DNA of 64,000 bases from Circinella minor (Eukaryota; Mucoromycota; Mucoromycetes; Mucorales; Lichtheimiaceae): positions 310,001-374,000 of the forward strand of contig JAEPRB010000006.1 in the NCBI GenBank assembly GCA_016758965.1, given 5' to 3'. The position numbers and the translations under genes were made by a program. Shown here one piece after another: positions 23,522 through 36,176 of the stretch. Every line of letters starts with the position of its first letter. The first letter of the stretch is position 1. The notes beneath the pieces were generated by a model that was not told where the DNA came from, made no database searches, and saw only the letters and a program-made list of their open reading frames with translations.

Positions 23522-24808
23522 TTACCTTGGTCTTTGTTGTTGACGGTTAGATGCAGAGTTGGATAAAGTCATACCAGCAGTTTGTTCAGTAAGACCATCA
23601 ATTTCTTGATGACCTAACAAATTCTGAGTTTCTTTAGGAGCAGCACGTCGACTAGAAGGTGAAGATTCTTGATGACCAAAAGAGAAAGCAGAATCTAATC
23701 TCTTTGGATTATGAGCAACAAGAGGTTTAGAAGCAGGTGGTTCATATGCAAAAATATTTCGAGCAGGCTCATGCAAATTACGACGAACAGAATGGCTCAC
23801 TTGATCTTCAGGTCGGATAGGACCAAAAATACGTCCAGGGGCTAAAAAAAAAGTTTTTAAAATGTAACAGAAATAAATGAGGTTAATTATTATTATAATT
23901 ATTTACACATGAAAAAAAGGGAGAATACATGTATATGTATATAATACAAGTAAGGAGAGACGAAAAAAAAAAGCAAATAAATAAATAAATAATAGTTTAA
24001 TAGGATCATATTATTACTTACCGTCAATAGCAAGTCCCTTTTTAGGTTGTGGACTAGTAGGTGGCGAAGAAGCACTTAATGATTCATTAGGAGCGAATGG
24101 ATTAAGTTGAACAGAAGAAGGAGTTCTCAATGCATCAACTTGCTCACCACCACGCACCGGCCATTTTTGACGATCTGTGATTACTCGTAATTGCTTTAAT
24201 ACCGATGCTTGATCCCAATATACTCGCAGTACCGAGATCAACTCTCCTTCGAATGTAGCGGAAATCACCTAAAATATAGTCGATAATAATTTATTATCGT
24301 TATCATGAATTTTAATTTAGTACAACAAACATATATTATCAAATGAATAAAATGAAGATAGATTGGTTGAATATATAAACTTACCACTGCTACTTTAACG
24401 GTAGTGTTTGCCTATGTTACACAATGTAATTAAGCCACGTGTCACAACATTATAATGAGTGAGGGGATTTCTCTTTTTCTTTTCTTTTTTCTGCCTTCAT
24501 TATTATCATTTTATATAGCTTACCAATACACCTTCATCAATAGTTGGAACGAGCCAAGTACAAGAACCCGCATCATTGAAAGTAATTTGCCAATCCACTT
24601 CTTCAAACAATTTATTGCCTTGTTTCACGGAACTATGGACTTGTTCGCGCACGGTTGTTGATTTGAAATCAGGTTGCAAATAAAATCGACGAATTTGAGC
24701 ATTACCTCTTGCTCCAGCACCAGAAGGAACATAAATCACTGTGGCATTATCAGTGTACAAAGTTGCAGTTGCAGGTTTTGTCTTGAATGTTTCCCAAGTT
24801 TGTTCCAT
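23522..24808 (-). CDS. NTF2-like superfamily protein of unknown function
   Basis: Exons 24524-24808, 24385-24411, 24022-24268 and 23522-23841 join to 292 residues. The first about 130 residues form an alternating alpha+beta pattern: an N-terminal helix (MEQTWETFKTK), then strands TLYTDNATVIYVPSG, a helix, and long strands FEEVDWQITFNDAG, TTVKVAVVISATFEGELISV and LRVYWDQASVLKQL. This pattern resembles the SnoaL/NTF2-like cone fold. The second half is Ser/Pro-rich and probably disordered, with conserved-looking NIFAYEPP and GLAIDGK pieces. No enzyme motif is visible. Fungal NTF2-like proteins of this size with a disordered tail are usually uncharacterised. The 27-nt second exon encodes ANTTVKVAV and supplies a core strand, which supports the model. 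Confidence 0.75.
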
Positions 24809-25274
24809 TATTTAATAATTATTATTAAAACGATAGTTTTTTTTTTCTTGTGATTTATTTTGCAAAAAAAAAAAAAAAGTAAAAATTTAAAAGTAAAAAG
24901 GAAAGAAAAATAAAACAATAGGAAAAAGAGAAGAGGAAAAAAAAAAAAAAAAGGAACGTGTCAGGTCCAAATGATTTTTTTTGTGCCTTTCGTCCAACCA
25001 TCCATTATCACCTCCCTTCTGTCTTTCTCTCCACTCCTCTTTAAAAAAAGGAAAGCCTAATTTTTTTTTTCGTAACGAATACAAAAGAGGAAATTCATAA
25101 GAATTTGCTATCCTAGCCCCTCTTTTCATCCAGAAGCTACTTTAGTAGTAGTAAAAAAACGACTATTTATATATAATAAATGAAAAAATGCTTGCTTTGA
25201 TTGGTAGTAAATATAATGGTATATAGTATATTTTTTTTTCGGCAATTGTGTGATCCAGAAATTTATTTTATTCT
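24809..25274. other. Intergenic region between two minus-strand genes
   Basis: Rich in A and T runs. A 243-bp minus-strand ORF (24887-25129) consists largely of Lys/Phe homopolymer-like residues and is judged chance. No other feature seen. Confidence 0.5.
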
Positions 25275-26579
25275 TTAAGTCCTCCAAGGTAAGACCTTTT
25301 TTGCCATAGATGATGCAGATCGTCTTGTTGAAGAAGGAGAAGGAATCTGATCTTGATGGTAATGATGATGATGATGATAATGGACTTGAGTAATATCATC
25401 AGTAGAAGAAGTAGATTGGGGTCGCACGGTAATATTATTAAGTGATACACCACTATGGTTACCGCTTAAAGTAGAAGCTAAATCACGTCGACCTGTACTT
25501 CTTCGTAAACTCGGTTGTTGTTGATGATGATGATGAAGTTGTGTTGGAAGAGAAGCATGTTGGCTAGGCATAGTCATATTGTTGGATAATGAACGAACAT
25601 GACTATGTGATACAGCAGCTGAATCCACAGGTAATGAAATTTTTCGTGTTCTAGCCACAGGTAAACGGCTCGAAATGACATTATTGGTGGCGACCGGGGT
25701 ATTATTATTATTAATATGAGCGGGTGTTGGAGATGATCGACGGGGTGGCAATGAAAATGGTTGGGATGAACAAGGAGGCGGCGAAGGCGGAGTGCTGCTG
25801 CTTTGATGCGGTTTTGGTTGTGTAACCATAGTCGGTGCCGGTGCTTGTGATTGTTCCTCTAGTTCTGGTGCTATTGGATTCTGTTTTTGTGAAACGTTAG
25901 TATCCACTACAGGTGACTCTGATATAGAGTAATCCGAAGAAGGGCGAGAGACAGATGTTTGAGATAATGATAAATCAGGAACTGGGGTTTGTGATGATGC
26001 TGCTAATGATGACGGAAAAGCTTCGTTATTATCTTCACTGTGATTACTATTACTACTATTACTACTACTGGCAATGTTACAACCTATACGACGATAAGAA
26101 GCAGAAGAGTGATCATCATCCACCTGACCGTCAACAAAAACTGTAGACTCGTCATCCAACGAAACCATTTCATTTTCAACACCGAGCACACGGCTCACAT
26201 TATCCAGTACAAACAAACCACATAACATGGACCATCGTAATACTTGTTGACCTGATGATACTGTTAATTTGACAAAATTTGTTGTAGGTTGACGTTTCGA
26301 TGGAATTGTACTAATAGCTTGAATCAAACTGACTTGACATTGAAGTAACATAAGAGTAGTAATTGATGGATGTCTTATAGCTATAGCTTGTTGTTCTTGT
26401 TGTACGAATAGTGAATGGACGCGTTTCATCTCTTCAACATCATGTTGTGTTATTGTTGTGGCTGTTGTTGTTGTTATCGGCTGGTGCTTATGAAACATGT
26501 CATTGCGTGCTTGATCGTATAACACTAATCCTCCTTCATTTGTAGGTATTGTTCGTCGACGATGTGGATTTTTAATCAT
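25275..26579 (-). CDS. Unspliced 434-residue low-complexity protein, unrecognised
   Basis: A single uninterrupted ORF. Residues 1-135 look structured, with helical stretches (HDVEEMKRVHSLFVQQEQQA, TTLMLLQCQVSLIQAIS, VLRWSMLCGLFVLDNVSRVL). The remaining 300 residues are Ser/Pro/Gln/Asn-rich and probably disordered, with His clusters (HHHHQQQ near 345 and HYHHHHHYH near 405) and a basic end (TRRSASSMAKKVLPWRT). Many SP/TP and RxxS sites suit phosphorylation. There is no DNA-binding, kinase or membrane motif. The long open frame in AT-rich DNA and the unbroken codon structure show that it is real. Lack of introns contrasts with its heavily spliced neighbours. No function is proposed. Confidence 0.8.
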   Translation of the reverse strand: MIKNPHRRRTIPTNEGGLVLYDQARNDMFHKHQPITTTTATTITQHDVEEMKRVHSLFVQQEQQAIAIRHPSITTLMLLQCQVSLIQAISTIPSKRQPTTNFVKLTVSSGQQVLRWSMLCGLFVLDNVSRVLGVENEMVSLDDESTVFVDGQVDDDHSSASYRRIGCNIASSSNSSNSNHSEDNNEAFPSSLAASSQTPVPDLSLSQTSVSRPSSDYSISESPVVDTNVSQKQNPIAPELEEQSQAPAPTMVTQPKPHQSSSTPPSPPPCSSQPFSLPPRRSSPTPAHINNNNTPVATNNVISSRLPVARTRKISLPVDSAAVSHSHVRSLSNNMTMPSQHASLPTQLHHHHQQQPSLRRSTGRRDLASTLSGNHSGVSLNNITVRPQSTSSTDDITQVHYHHHHHYHQDQIPSPSSTRRSASSMAKKVLPWRT

Positions 26580-29500
26580 GATTTGTTGAAAAAAATAAAG
26601 TGAGAAAAGAAAAAAAATGGTTGAAAAGAGGAAGAAAAAGTTGAAGTAGTAAAAAAAAAAACAGTATGAATTATATATAATTGGGATTAATCACGAGGAA
26701 GCCTTTTTTTTTCCGGGGGCAAGAACATATTATAACAGTGTACCCTTTAACCATTTTATATGATGAATTCTTTTTCATATAATAAAAAAGGCTTTTTTGG
26801 CGTGGGGGATGCAGGATAGCAAAAAAGAAGGGGGGGTCTATATTAGTGCAAGCTTTTTGTTATTTAAAAAACTTGGTGTAACTTTAAATTGGTCGGGTTC
26901 ATTCTTCCGTCATATCACACTGTGTAATAGTAATAAAATAATCTGCATCTTTCCCCATCTACTTTTTACTTAAACAAGGGCAATTTTTATCCCTTGCCAT
27001 AATAATTTGTTTCACTCTCTTGTACACCTGTTCACATATAAATTGGTCATAGCGTAAAGGAGTTTGCATATTTTTTTAAGTGATACCAAAGCTTGTAGTA
27101 CAACCATAAATCACAGCATGGAAGAGAAGAGGAGTTAACTGGATAAAAAAAGTATCCATATAATTAGCTCTATTTCTGTTTGTATATAGTATAATTTACA
27201 GTTCAAATAGTATTTGCGCCATCATAGAATGCTCATCACTTATACAATATTATAATATAAAAGCGTATCAACTATTTTTGGATAATAGCTGCTGACTCGT
27301 TTGTTGTCAAAACAATTTTGACACACATTATAAAGGCAAAAAAAAAAAAATAAACAAAATAAACAAAACCCACACGACTTTTTATTATTATACTTACAGC
27401 ATTCCTAATTATTCTCTAATATTCACAAAGAGGAAAAGAAGAGAAGAGAAGTTATTTTCGTGGTGATATCAGATGTTGGAGTATTATGAGAGAGTTCCCC
27501 GATCTCGTATTATTATTATTTTTGTTTGTGTACATTTTTGGCGGTGTCGACGATGCATTGCATTTTCTAGATGGTAGGTAGGTAAAAATAATATTTGAGA
27601 TAAATCGCTTGCTTCTGGCCTCACAAATTACAGTAAAAATGTAGCAACGGTTCTGTTCCCTCCGAAATAAATCCAATACGTAGCGAAGAAAAAGAAAGAG
27701 GTATTATTTTTTACTGGACATACCCTGTATAACCTACCGTATGCATGCATCTTTTTTTTTTACCTGGCTGCAAGGCATACTTATTTATTTTTGAATGTTC
27801 ATTATCATACAAATGTCGACACATTTTATATAATTTTAAAAAAAAAACAGTTGTACGTAGATTGAGAAACAAAAAGTCAATTATTGGGTTATATAATGGA
27901 TGAAATAAAATGGTGATCTGTTTGTATCGGAGAAGACGCTTTACAAGGAATAAAGGATGGTATGAGCGTTTTTTTTTTTGTACAATGTGAATTTTTTTTC
28001 GCTTGTGAACAATAATGCTGCAATGTTGTGATTTTGTTTTATTTGCTTTTGTTTTTTTTTCTTTACCCGTGTCAGTGTTTTTTTTTTGAGAGAGGTGTTG
28101 TGTTAATCAATTCGCTTATTGGGATTTCGAAAAGAATGAATCAAGAAGGTACTTTGATGCACGTCGTATGGTCTATTATTGTAATAGAACACGTTTACGT
28201 ACGTGTTAAGTTTATCAATGTTATCTATCTACTACCACATGGTTAACAACAACAATGTCGCTCGATCAGCCGTTTTTACTTTTTCAATTCCTGTACTTTG
28301 CCCGCGTATTATTTATAATTCCCCTGTGCGTCATATCATGGTGCATCAAAGGATAAACATATGATCTTGAATGGGTGTTACAATATTCCCACAAAGATAA
28401 AGGAGAAACAAAATAATGTCAAATTTCAAATCTGATAATAGTTGATGACGTTATATTTTATTGTTTGAGGGATTGCTACGTGCAGTGAAAGTAGTTATAG
28501 AATAACAATTAAGCGATGTTCCATAATAATAAGGTTCCATTCAACTGCACATATAACAACAATTGTTTTTTTATAGGTATGATGATACTTTTTTACGTTA
28601 GTTTCTTTTTTAATATACCTTATATCATAATATAATTTGAAAATGGGTTTATTCATTTACTTATTGAATTGTGGGATAGATATCGTTTACACTATGCGTG
28701 GTTATTGTTATGACTTATGCATGTGCGATGTGATGATAATATTGAAGTTCTGACTAATTTTTATTATGAAAGAAAACATAAAAACAGTACTGAACAGCTT
28801 GATTCAACTTGATTGCGGTGGTTTTCCAAAAGTTTTGGTTTTTTTCATTGCGGTGGCATTTCATAAGAGATTCACTCAAAAGCTTGATACTCTTTTGGAT
28901 TTCTGTTTTGCTTTAGAAAATATTTGACAATGATATCAAGATCTGCCTTTTATTTTGCATGGAACCATTAAATAAAGTAAGTCCTTTCTTCATTTTTGTA
29001 ATTGATTATTAAATAGAGAAGGCAGCCGGTAATGAAGAAGTTGATTTTGGTGAATAAGTTATGACGATCTTTGATGACGAGTGGATAGTTTGGCAATGCG
29101 TGCAGTAGCATTTATGTTGAAGAAATAATCGTTTATTAGATAATCTACTTATTAGATAAATGTCTATTTTGAACCTAGGCAGGGAAAGGTTATCTATACA
29201 ATATCATTATAGTAAGCCATCATTCTACTACCTTACAGCGTAATATCTACTTGTGAAAGAAGAATCATCATAATATTTTTTTTGCTGGCTTATATGCACT
29301 TTTAATTTCCATTCTTTTGAGAAAAGTAACCAAAACAATTACATTCGGTGGATCAAGTTACTAATTTATTTACATGCTCGCTAACAAAAGGTCATGATTG
29401 TTAGTAAAATAAGACATGCAGTACTTGCCAAATCCCGCTGGGTTGTTCACAGAGATAACATAAAAACACCCTTTAAATTTATTTTCAGCTCAGGAAAATG

Positions 29501-29682
29501 TGACTGATATTTTTTAATCAGCCAATCAATGTAAAAGTTTTTTTAGAACTGTCCAAATCCACGGGTGACGTTGCTGTACCCTGGCAAGGAAAGGAGGGGG
29601 GGGAGAGGGAAATTTTTTAAGCTTATTGCCAGGCCATCACTTCCAAATCCTTTCAACCCCTTTCCGCATATAATAAAAAAAA
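26580..29682. other. Gene-poor region of about 3.1 kb
   Basis: No supported gene. Contains T/A runs, scattered short ORFs (27452-27676, 28028-28246) without motifs, and a G run near 29595. The last 160 bp include a CCAAT motif upstream of the ATP synthase gene. Nothing else stands out. Confidence 0.5.
29522..29526 (+). promoter_or_regulatory. CCAAT motif upstream of ATP synthase subunit f
   Basis: CCAATCA about 160 bp before the start codon of a respiratory-chain gene. In yeasts the Hap2/3/4/5 (CCAAT-binding) complex activates nuclear genes for mitochondrial respiration, so a role here is plausible. The 5-bp motif alone is weak evidence. Confidence 0.3.
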
Positions 29683-30171
29683 ATGAACGCCATGAGCACC
29701 GTTTTCCGCCGTGCCTACAGCACCAAGACTCTTATCCCTCCTAACGTTGCTGCTGCCACCAAGGTCTCTGGCTCCGGTAAGGATGCCCAAATTGGTCAAC
29801 TTGTCAACTTCTACAAGGTTTGTTTCAATTATTTTAATTGAATTACTTTTCATTATTTATTATTTACTATTATTTTTTTTTTGTCATCGAGGATTTTTTT
29901 TTTTTTTTTTTTTCAATTAATTAATCAATACGTACTTTCGATCAAATATTTATATATAAAACGCGTTTGATATAATTAGCAATTGCCCAAGGGTACCGTC
30001 GAAGCTCCTAAGCCCTCCGGTCTTTTCGGTCGTTACAAGGCCAAGTACATTGATGGTGACAATGCTTCCGTTGCTCCCTTGTTCCACCTCATCTTTGGTG
30101 TCTTCGCCATTGGTTACACCATTGACTATCACTTCCACTTGAAGCACCACAAGAACGTCGAACATCATTAG
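29683..30171 (+). CDS. ATP17: Mitochondrial ATP synthase subunit f
   Basis: Exons 29683-29817 and 29980-30171 join to 108 residues. The N-terminus (MNAMSTVFRRAYSTK) is an import sequence with Arg and hydroxylated residues. Family marks follow: TLIPPNVAA, then a segment that spans the intron and reads NFYKQLPKG, then one membrane helix (FHLIFGVFAIGYTIDYHFHL) and a His/Lys-rich end facing the intermembrane space. Subunit f is a small Fo subunit of the stator/dimer region, about 100 residues in yeast. Codon use is strongly biased to C-ending codons (AAC, TTC, AAG), which marks high expression and contrasts with most genes in the window. The intron starts GTTTGT rather than GTAAG/GTATG. Confidence 0.92.
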
Positions 30172-31404
30172 AGCAGACAAATTAGTAAAAAAAAACCCAT
30201 ACAAAATAACCAGCTGTTATAATATTATTAAAAAAAAAGCAACTCTCGGCTATATGGTAGCTTGCACTTGTTTTTGTATATAATATCTCACTCTTTAATT
30301 TTCGAACTCGGATTTTTTGAACGGTTTTATTTGATTTATTGGCTTTTGGAAAGTATACTATTTGAAAAACAAAAAGAAAAAGTTAGAAGCGAAAAAAAAA
30401 ATTGTGTATATAAGATGATTGGAAATTTTGTGGCAATGACCAAGGATAACTATATTCATGATATAAAGAAAAAGTAGTTAAAATAGAGTGGAATATAGAT
30501 GGTAAAAAGCATTGGAAAGATATGTTAAATATAACTAGAGGGATATTTTTTTTTCAAAGGAATAGCTTTAATACGAAGAGATATTATCATACATTTTAAA
30601 ACAACAACAAATGCTTATGTTTAATAATCAATAGTAAAACTGTACAGTATTGTCGAGTCTAGGTCTGAATATCATGAGTGAAGTGAAAGGCCGAAAAGAT
30701 AACAAATAATCTATTTTTTTTTCCATAAATTATTAAGTAGAAGATTGAGCCAAAATAATGAGGAACGATTTTAATCAAGTAGTAGTAAAAATACTTGGAA
30801 TTCATTTCTTTATTCCTCTAAAATAAGTGATATCATATACTTGCATGATTAGTATTCAACAATTATTCATGTAATGTTATGGTACTTTTTTTAAGGACTT
30901 TTGTATGATGATATTTTAATTACTGTGCATTTTTCTTGTTATATTTTTGCTATTAGGATATATATGCTATATAAGTCATTGGTACATCATTTTTATGTAT
31001 AAATATTGGTTTCTCGGATCCTTGCTTTCTAAATGTATCTTTACCTGTATTATACATCAATACCGTTTTAATAACCTACTAGACTTTTTTTTATTTATTT
31101 GCTCCACTATATATCAGTATTCCGGCTTAAAATCAACTATTAATTGAAAGAATCACAATAAAAACTTATTATTGACATGGATGATTACAATGATTGTCAT
31201 GGTAACCTGAAGAAAGGTAGAAAACATGAGATCAAATATAGCTCATCAAATTAACAAGTGTGTACAAAAAAAAAAAAGCAAATGAACTGATTTAAACAAA
31301 GCATTGACTTTTGTGGGAACACAAGAAACTCCACACCCAAAAATTTCTTAAAGAAACGCGATTTTTTTTTCTTTTGTCAACGGAACGAAATTAACTAAAA
31401 AAAA
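30172..31404. other. Intergenic region, about 1.2 kb
   Basis: AT-rich, containing only chance ORFs such as 30262-30477 and 30947-31147. Just before CBP80 there is a short A/T-rich leader. No mobile element or RNA gene seen. Confidence 0.5.
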
Positions 31405-34400
31405 ATGAGTTACCACCAACGATCGCGTCAAGATGGTAATGCAGTATATATCTATGCATGTATAAAACTCACAGGCAAATTGACTAAATATAATATATTT
31501 ATATGAATATAAATATTAGGAGGAGGAGGAGGTGGTGGAGGTCATCCCTATCGAAGATCAGGCGGTTATAACGATCGAAGATATAACAGAGGTAATAACG
31601 AACAGAATTCTAATTTCCTCTTTTTTTTTGACAAGTTGTTTCATTGATGAGCAGGAAAAATTAACTATATACTTTTTATTCTGTTATAGAGGATCGGAGG
31701 GGAGGTGGATATAGAAGACATCAACGTCAACCTTCTCCTTCCAGAGAAGACGATGCCGAAGATATTGAAGTGCGTTTACGTGGATTGATTATCAAAATTG
31801 GTGACAAGGTAAAATGAAATAAAAATGAGAAATGATCATTTAATTTAGAAGAAAATATATGTTTATATGCGCATCTTAATCGTCTAGAATAATAAATGTT
31901 TATTGTTCTTTATATATATTATTGGCTTTTTAGATCTCACCTGAACTTAAGATCAATCTAAATAAAATGAAGAATATTTTGGAAAATGACTATGCGAAAT
32001 ATCCTGACACTGTCAAAGACACTTTAAAAGCATGGTAACTTGAAAAAGAAAAAAAATTGATACGCTTTTTTGAGCTTGTTATCTTTCTTTATTTGCTTAA
32101 TAAATCTTTATGTCGATTACATAATATATCTTTTTTTTTTAATATAGTGTCACCGAATTACCAGCCAAAGCACCTGTTTATGGCACATTATTCGGTTTAT
32201 TGAACGTATCAAGTCATGAATTAGTTGGAAAACTTATGTATGAAGTAAATGATTTGCTCAAGCAAGCTGTAGCTGAAGCAAACTGGTTTAAACTTAAACA
32301 ATTACTTCGATTCTATGGTGAATTAGTCAATGCCAATGTGATTCTTCCTACATCCTATTGTAATATGGTATCCACCTTTTTATCTGCCTTGGATGAATCC
32401 GATCGACAAAGGGTGAGTATTTTATATATGTTAATTTATTCTTGTGTAGTTGTATATATATTAAAAGACAAGTAGCTAATATATTAATATGTTTAAATAT
32501 TATAATAGGGTCATCTTGATTCTATTGTTTATGTGATTCTTTCTACGTTGCCTTGGGTAAGAAGAAAAAACTGTTGTGATGATTACTTTTATATAAAGTT
32601 TATTAATTGATCATAAATTATTATAACAAAACGAAAATATACATATATAGAGCGGTAAAGAACTTAGTGAAAGAAGTGCATCCAATTTGGATGATATTTT
32701 AAATCGAATTCGTACATACATGGATCGACGTGGTCAAGTTCCTACTCGAGATGTTTTACGACGTTACCGAAGTGGAAGTCATGATGATCTTCAACATGAT
32801 GTTAGTATTAGTTATTTTTTTTTTCAAGTTGAACTCGATTAAGTCTTATTCAAACTGATTTTTGTATTTCTCTCTTCAATTTATCAGGAACTTATGGTAT
32901 TATGGAATCATGTACAAGATATTAGTAGTAAAAGTTGGGATACTCCTCTTTTACCTAAGCCTTATCAATGGTTTGACAAGGAATTCACTGCAGTTTTACA
33001 GGTATATATACATCCTATTTCATCATATATATTTTATATAACCCATGATGATATTGATACAAATATTTTTTTTTCTTAATTCATTTAGCATGATATTCCC
33101 AGTGTTGAAACCCCAAAACATACAGATTCTGCTAAATATGTAAAGGCACCTCGTCCACTTAGAATCAACGTTGATGATACTGGCAAAGTATGTCATCATC
33201 TTTTTTTTTTTTTTTTATTTCTACACCCATCATCTTCTTCTCTCTGTTAACTCATTAACACTGTTTTATTTTTATTTTTATTTTTAGTCACTTCCTACTG
33301 GTCCAGATTATGATAGTTTTGAATACTTTATTTTGCAAGATATTATTTCAGATACTATTCACACATTTGAATCAAATCGTAAAGAATGTAGCAAGTATTT
33401 GTTGGCTATTGGAAACAACTTTGATACTGATAAATTCCGTTTAACTAATCAACAAGACCAAGATCAAGGTGAAAGCATGGATGAGGATCAAAGCGGATGG
33501 AGTTTAGGGGATCTTCTTATCGAGGTAAAAAAAAAAATTAAAAATCACTTTTAGCATGCAAAATGTTTGTCTAGAAAGTTAAAAAAGATGGGTAAACGAA
33601 TGGACAACTTACCATTGTTATTATTGTTATTATTAATTTTATTAGAATATCTTCTCTCAAATGCTTGATCTTCCAACAGCTCCTTATCGTCAAGTCTTTT
33701 ATACATGTGTTCTTGCTGAACTTTGTCGTGCTGATAGTGCATCATTTCCAAAGGCATTGGGTAGAACAGTAAAGGTTATTTTCGATAGTATTGAAGATAT
33801 GGATGCTGCATGTATCTATCGTTTTGCTTGTTGGTTTGCTCATCATTTGAGTAATTTTGGATTCCAATGGGATTGGGCTGCATGGTAAGGAAACGAAAAA
33901 ATAAAATGAAGGCGTGGAGGCTTTTAGAGTTTATAAGGGATATATATTAGACACCATTATTTATTTATTTTTGCATGACTGATAATTATAAATATAAATT
34001 AGGCAAGACGCGTTACCTCTTGATCCTGCACATCCTAAAGTTTGTTTCATTCGAGAAACACTCGAAAAGGATATTCGACTTAGTTACTATGAGCGTATCA
34101 AAAGTACTGTTCCCGAACCATTCCATGCGCTTATACCATCACAACCACCAGGACCCGATTTTGAATATGAAAATGGGGATCATCCATTACATGATTCTGC
34201 AAAGGAAGTGATTAATGGCATGAAAACTAAAAAGTCATCAGATGATATTCAAGCTATTTTACAACGATTCAAAGAAGAACAAGCTGCACAAGGTGCTGAT
34301 GAACAAGAACAAACAAAACTTACACATGAACTCTTTGTACAAGCTATGTTACTTGTTGGTAGCAAGAGTTTCTCTCATGTTTTAAATGTTGTCGAACGTT

Positions 34401-35465
34401 ATTTGGAAGTACTTCGATTTGTTAATACTACACCTGAAGCACGAGTACACACAGTTACCGTTGTTGCATCATTCTGGAAGCAAAATTCACAGGTATGTAT
34501 AAAAAAAAAAGAAAATAAGGAAGATAGTGTGTGTAACATTTTTTGTTGTCAATGGATAAAAGAAAAAGGATTATGTAAAACTAATAACGAAAATATTGAT
34601 GGAAAATTAGTTCTTGGGTATTTTACTTGATAAACTTCTCAATTATAGAGTAATTGATCCAACTTCAGTAATCACTTGGGCTTTTGAACAACAACAACTT
34701 GAGCATGCTGAACGGTAAATGAGACAATTTTCATTTTTTACACTTTTTTAAAATTTGTTGTCTAATTGATTTTTGTCTTGTTTGATTAACAACTAGGTCA
34801 TTTGTCTGGGAGATTCTTCAAAATACATTAAACAAGGTGGTTACACGTGTAGCACAAGTGAAGGCTAAACTGGAAGGTTGTCAACAAATGCATCAAGAAA
34901 ATGAAGCCAAACGTGCGAACGAGGCATTGACAGAAAGTAATATACCATTTATCACTTGGATGTGTTCTTATCATATATATTGTGAATACTAAGTAATATC
35001 TTTGTTTATATATAATTAGTGGCTCAAGCTGAAGCGCAACAAGAACAAGATACATTACGTTTAATGGAAAACTCATTGTCCACTGTAACTCGTGAACAAA
35101 AAGAAGTCTTTATTGTCGCATATCAAAAGTTTGTTCAAATTTTGCAAGAAAAGCTTACTTCTTCCTCAACAGGATCAGAAGATGTAGAAGTAACATGGAC
35201 ATATCGATGGATTTTTGGATGGTATCGAGAAATGATGAGATTGGTAAGTATTATTTCAATGAACACATGATTTTAATAGAACAAATGAGCAAAAAAAAAA
35301 AAAACTAATACTTTATATTGTATTCAATAGTATTATAAGGAATGTAGTGGTTTTATGACTACCATGGAAACTGTTATTTTCACTAATGATATTGATGATC
35401 GTATTACCGCTGTATTTGCAGATGTCAAAGGTCTTCATCAAGATGAAACAGCATTAGTCGTATAA
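31405..35465 (+). CDS. CBC1: Nuclear cap-binding protein subunit 1 (CBP80)
   Basis: Sixteen exons: 31405-31435, 31520-31591, 31690-31808, 31934-32034, 32148-32412, 32509-32556, 32651-32800, 32888-33001, 33089-33187, 33288-33524, 33646-33884, 34003-34492, 34611-34714, 34797-34936, 35020-35243 and 35331-35465. They join in frame to about 855 residues (human 790, yeast about 860). After a Gly/Arg-rich start comes the MIF4G helical domain, from about EDIEVRLRGLIIKIGDKI to residue 280 (PVYGTLFGLLNVSSHELVGK, ANWFKLKQLLRFYGELV). The second and third helical domains follow, with QMLDLPTAPYRQVFYTCVLA and FRTI-type segments such as LPLDPAHPK.. and HVLNVVERYLEVLR, then VIDPTSVITWAFE near the end. CBP80 binds CBP20 to hold the 7-methylguanosine cap of nascent transcripts and supports splicing, 3' processing and export. 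This is the most intron-dense gene in the window. Confidence 0.95.
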
Positions 35466-35612
35466 AGAAATGAACACATATATTCACACATACAAAAAGA
35501 AAAATAAATAAATTATCATATGTTTTTTTTTTATTATTATTATTATCATTATGATTATTATTGTTATTTGCATTTTGTCCTTTTCCTTTCCCAAAAAATA
35601 AATAAATATCAA

Positions 35613-36176
35613 TTAATCTTTTTCCAAGTTGATCGAATTGCCGAACTTTGCATAGAGTACTTTTTTAAGCTCTGACATTTTATCTTGTACTGAGTTCATA
35701 TCACTTTGCAATGATTCCATTTGAAGATTAAGTTTATCTGTATCCTTTTCTACACGTTCCAATGCTTCTGATACTGGAATATGTACAAACGCGTCACCAA
35801 TTTTATGTCTAATAGGTTCGTCTTCGTCAGCAAGTTCTAATTCCATTGACACATCGTCCAAATATTCTTTTTCTTGCTATATAATATAACAATAGACGTT
35901 TTTCTTAATGAGCTAAAAGGAATATAAAGTAGTTTGTATAAAAAGACTTTTTTTTTTTTTTACCTTGAGCTTTTCATATTCTTCATCGAGATTATCAATC
36001 TTTGCATTTAGTTTACTGAATGCGTTAATATTTTGTTGATCTGTCCAAGATACTTCAACGTCGGCATCATCCTCGGATTTTTGATTAAGCTATAAGTATG
36101 TGAATATAATGATGAAGCTAATGGATCGAGATATAAAGAAAAAGAAATCGACGTTTACCATACGAAGTGTGGACAT
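35613..36176 (-). CDS. GIM3: Prefoldin subunit 4
   Basis: Exons 36159-36176, 35964-36089 and 35613-35876 join to 135 residues (human PFDN4 is 134). It is a beta-class prefoldin with two long coiled-coil helices around a short hairpin. The N-terminal helix runs through the segment WTDQQNINAFSKLNAKIDNL, continuing into EYEKLKQEKEYLDDVSMELE. The central hairpin is FVHIPVSEALE, with family residues GDAFVH. The C-terminal helix is DKLNLQMESLQSDMNSVQDK, ending MSELKKVLYAKFGNSINLE. Prefoldin passes unfolded actin and tubulin to the cytosolic chaperonin CCT. The first coding exon is 18 nt (MSTLRM), so the start rests on an excellent donor (ATGGTAAAC) and frame. The gene is convergent with CBP80, with only 147 bp between stops. 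Confidence 0.93.
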
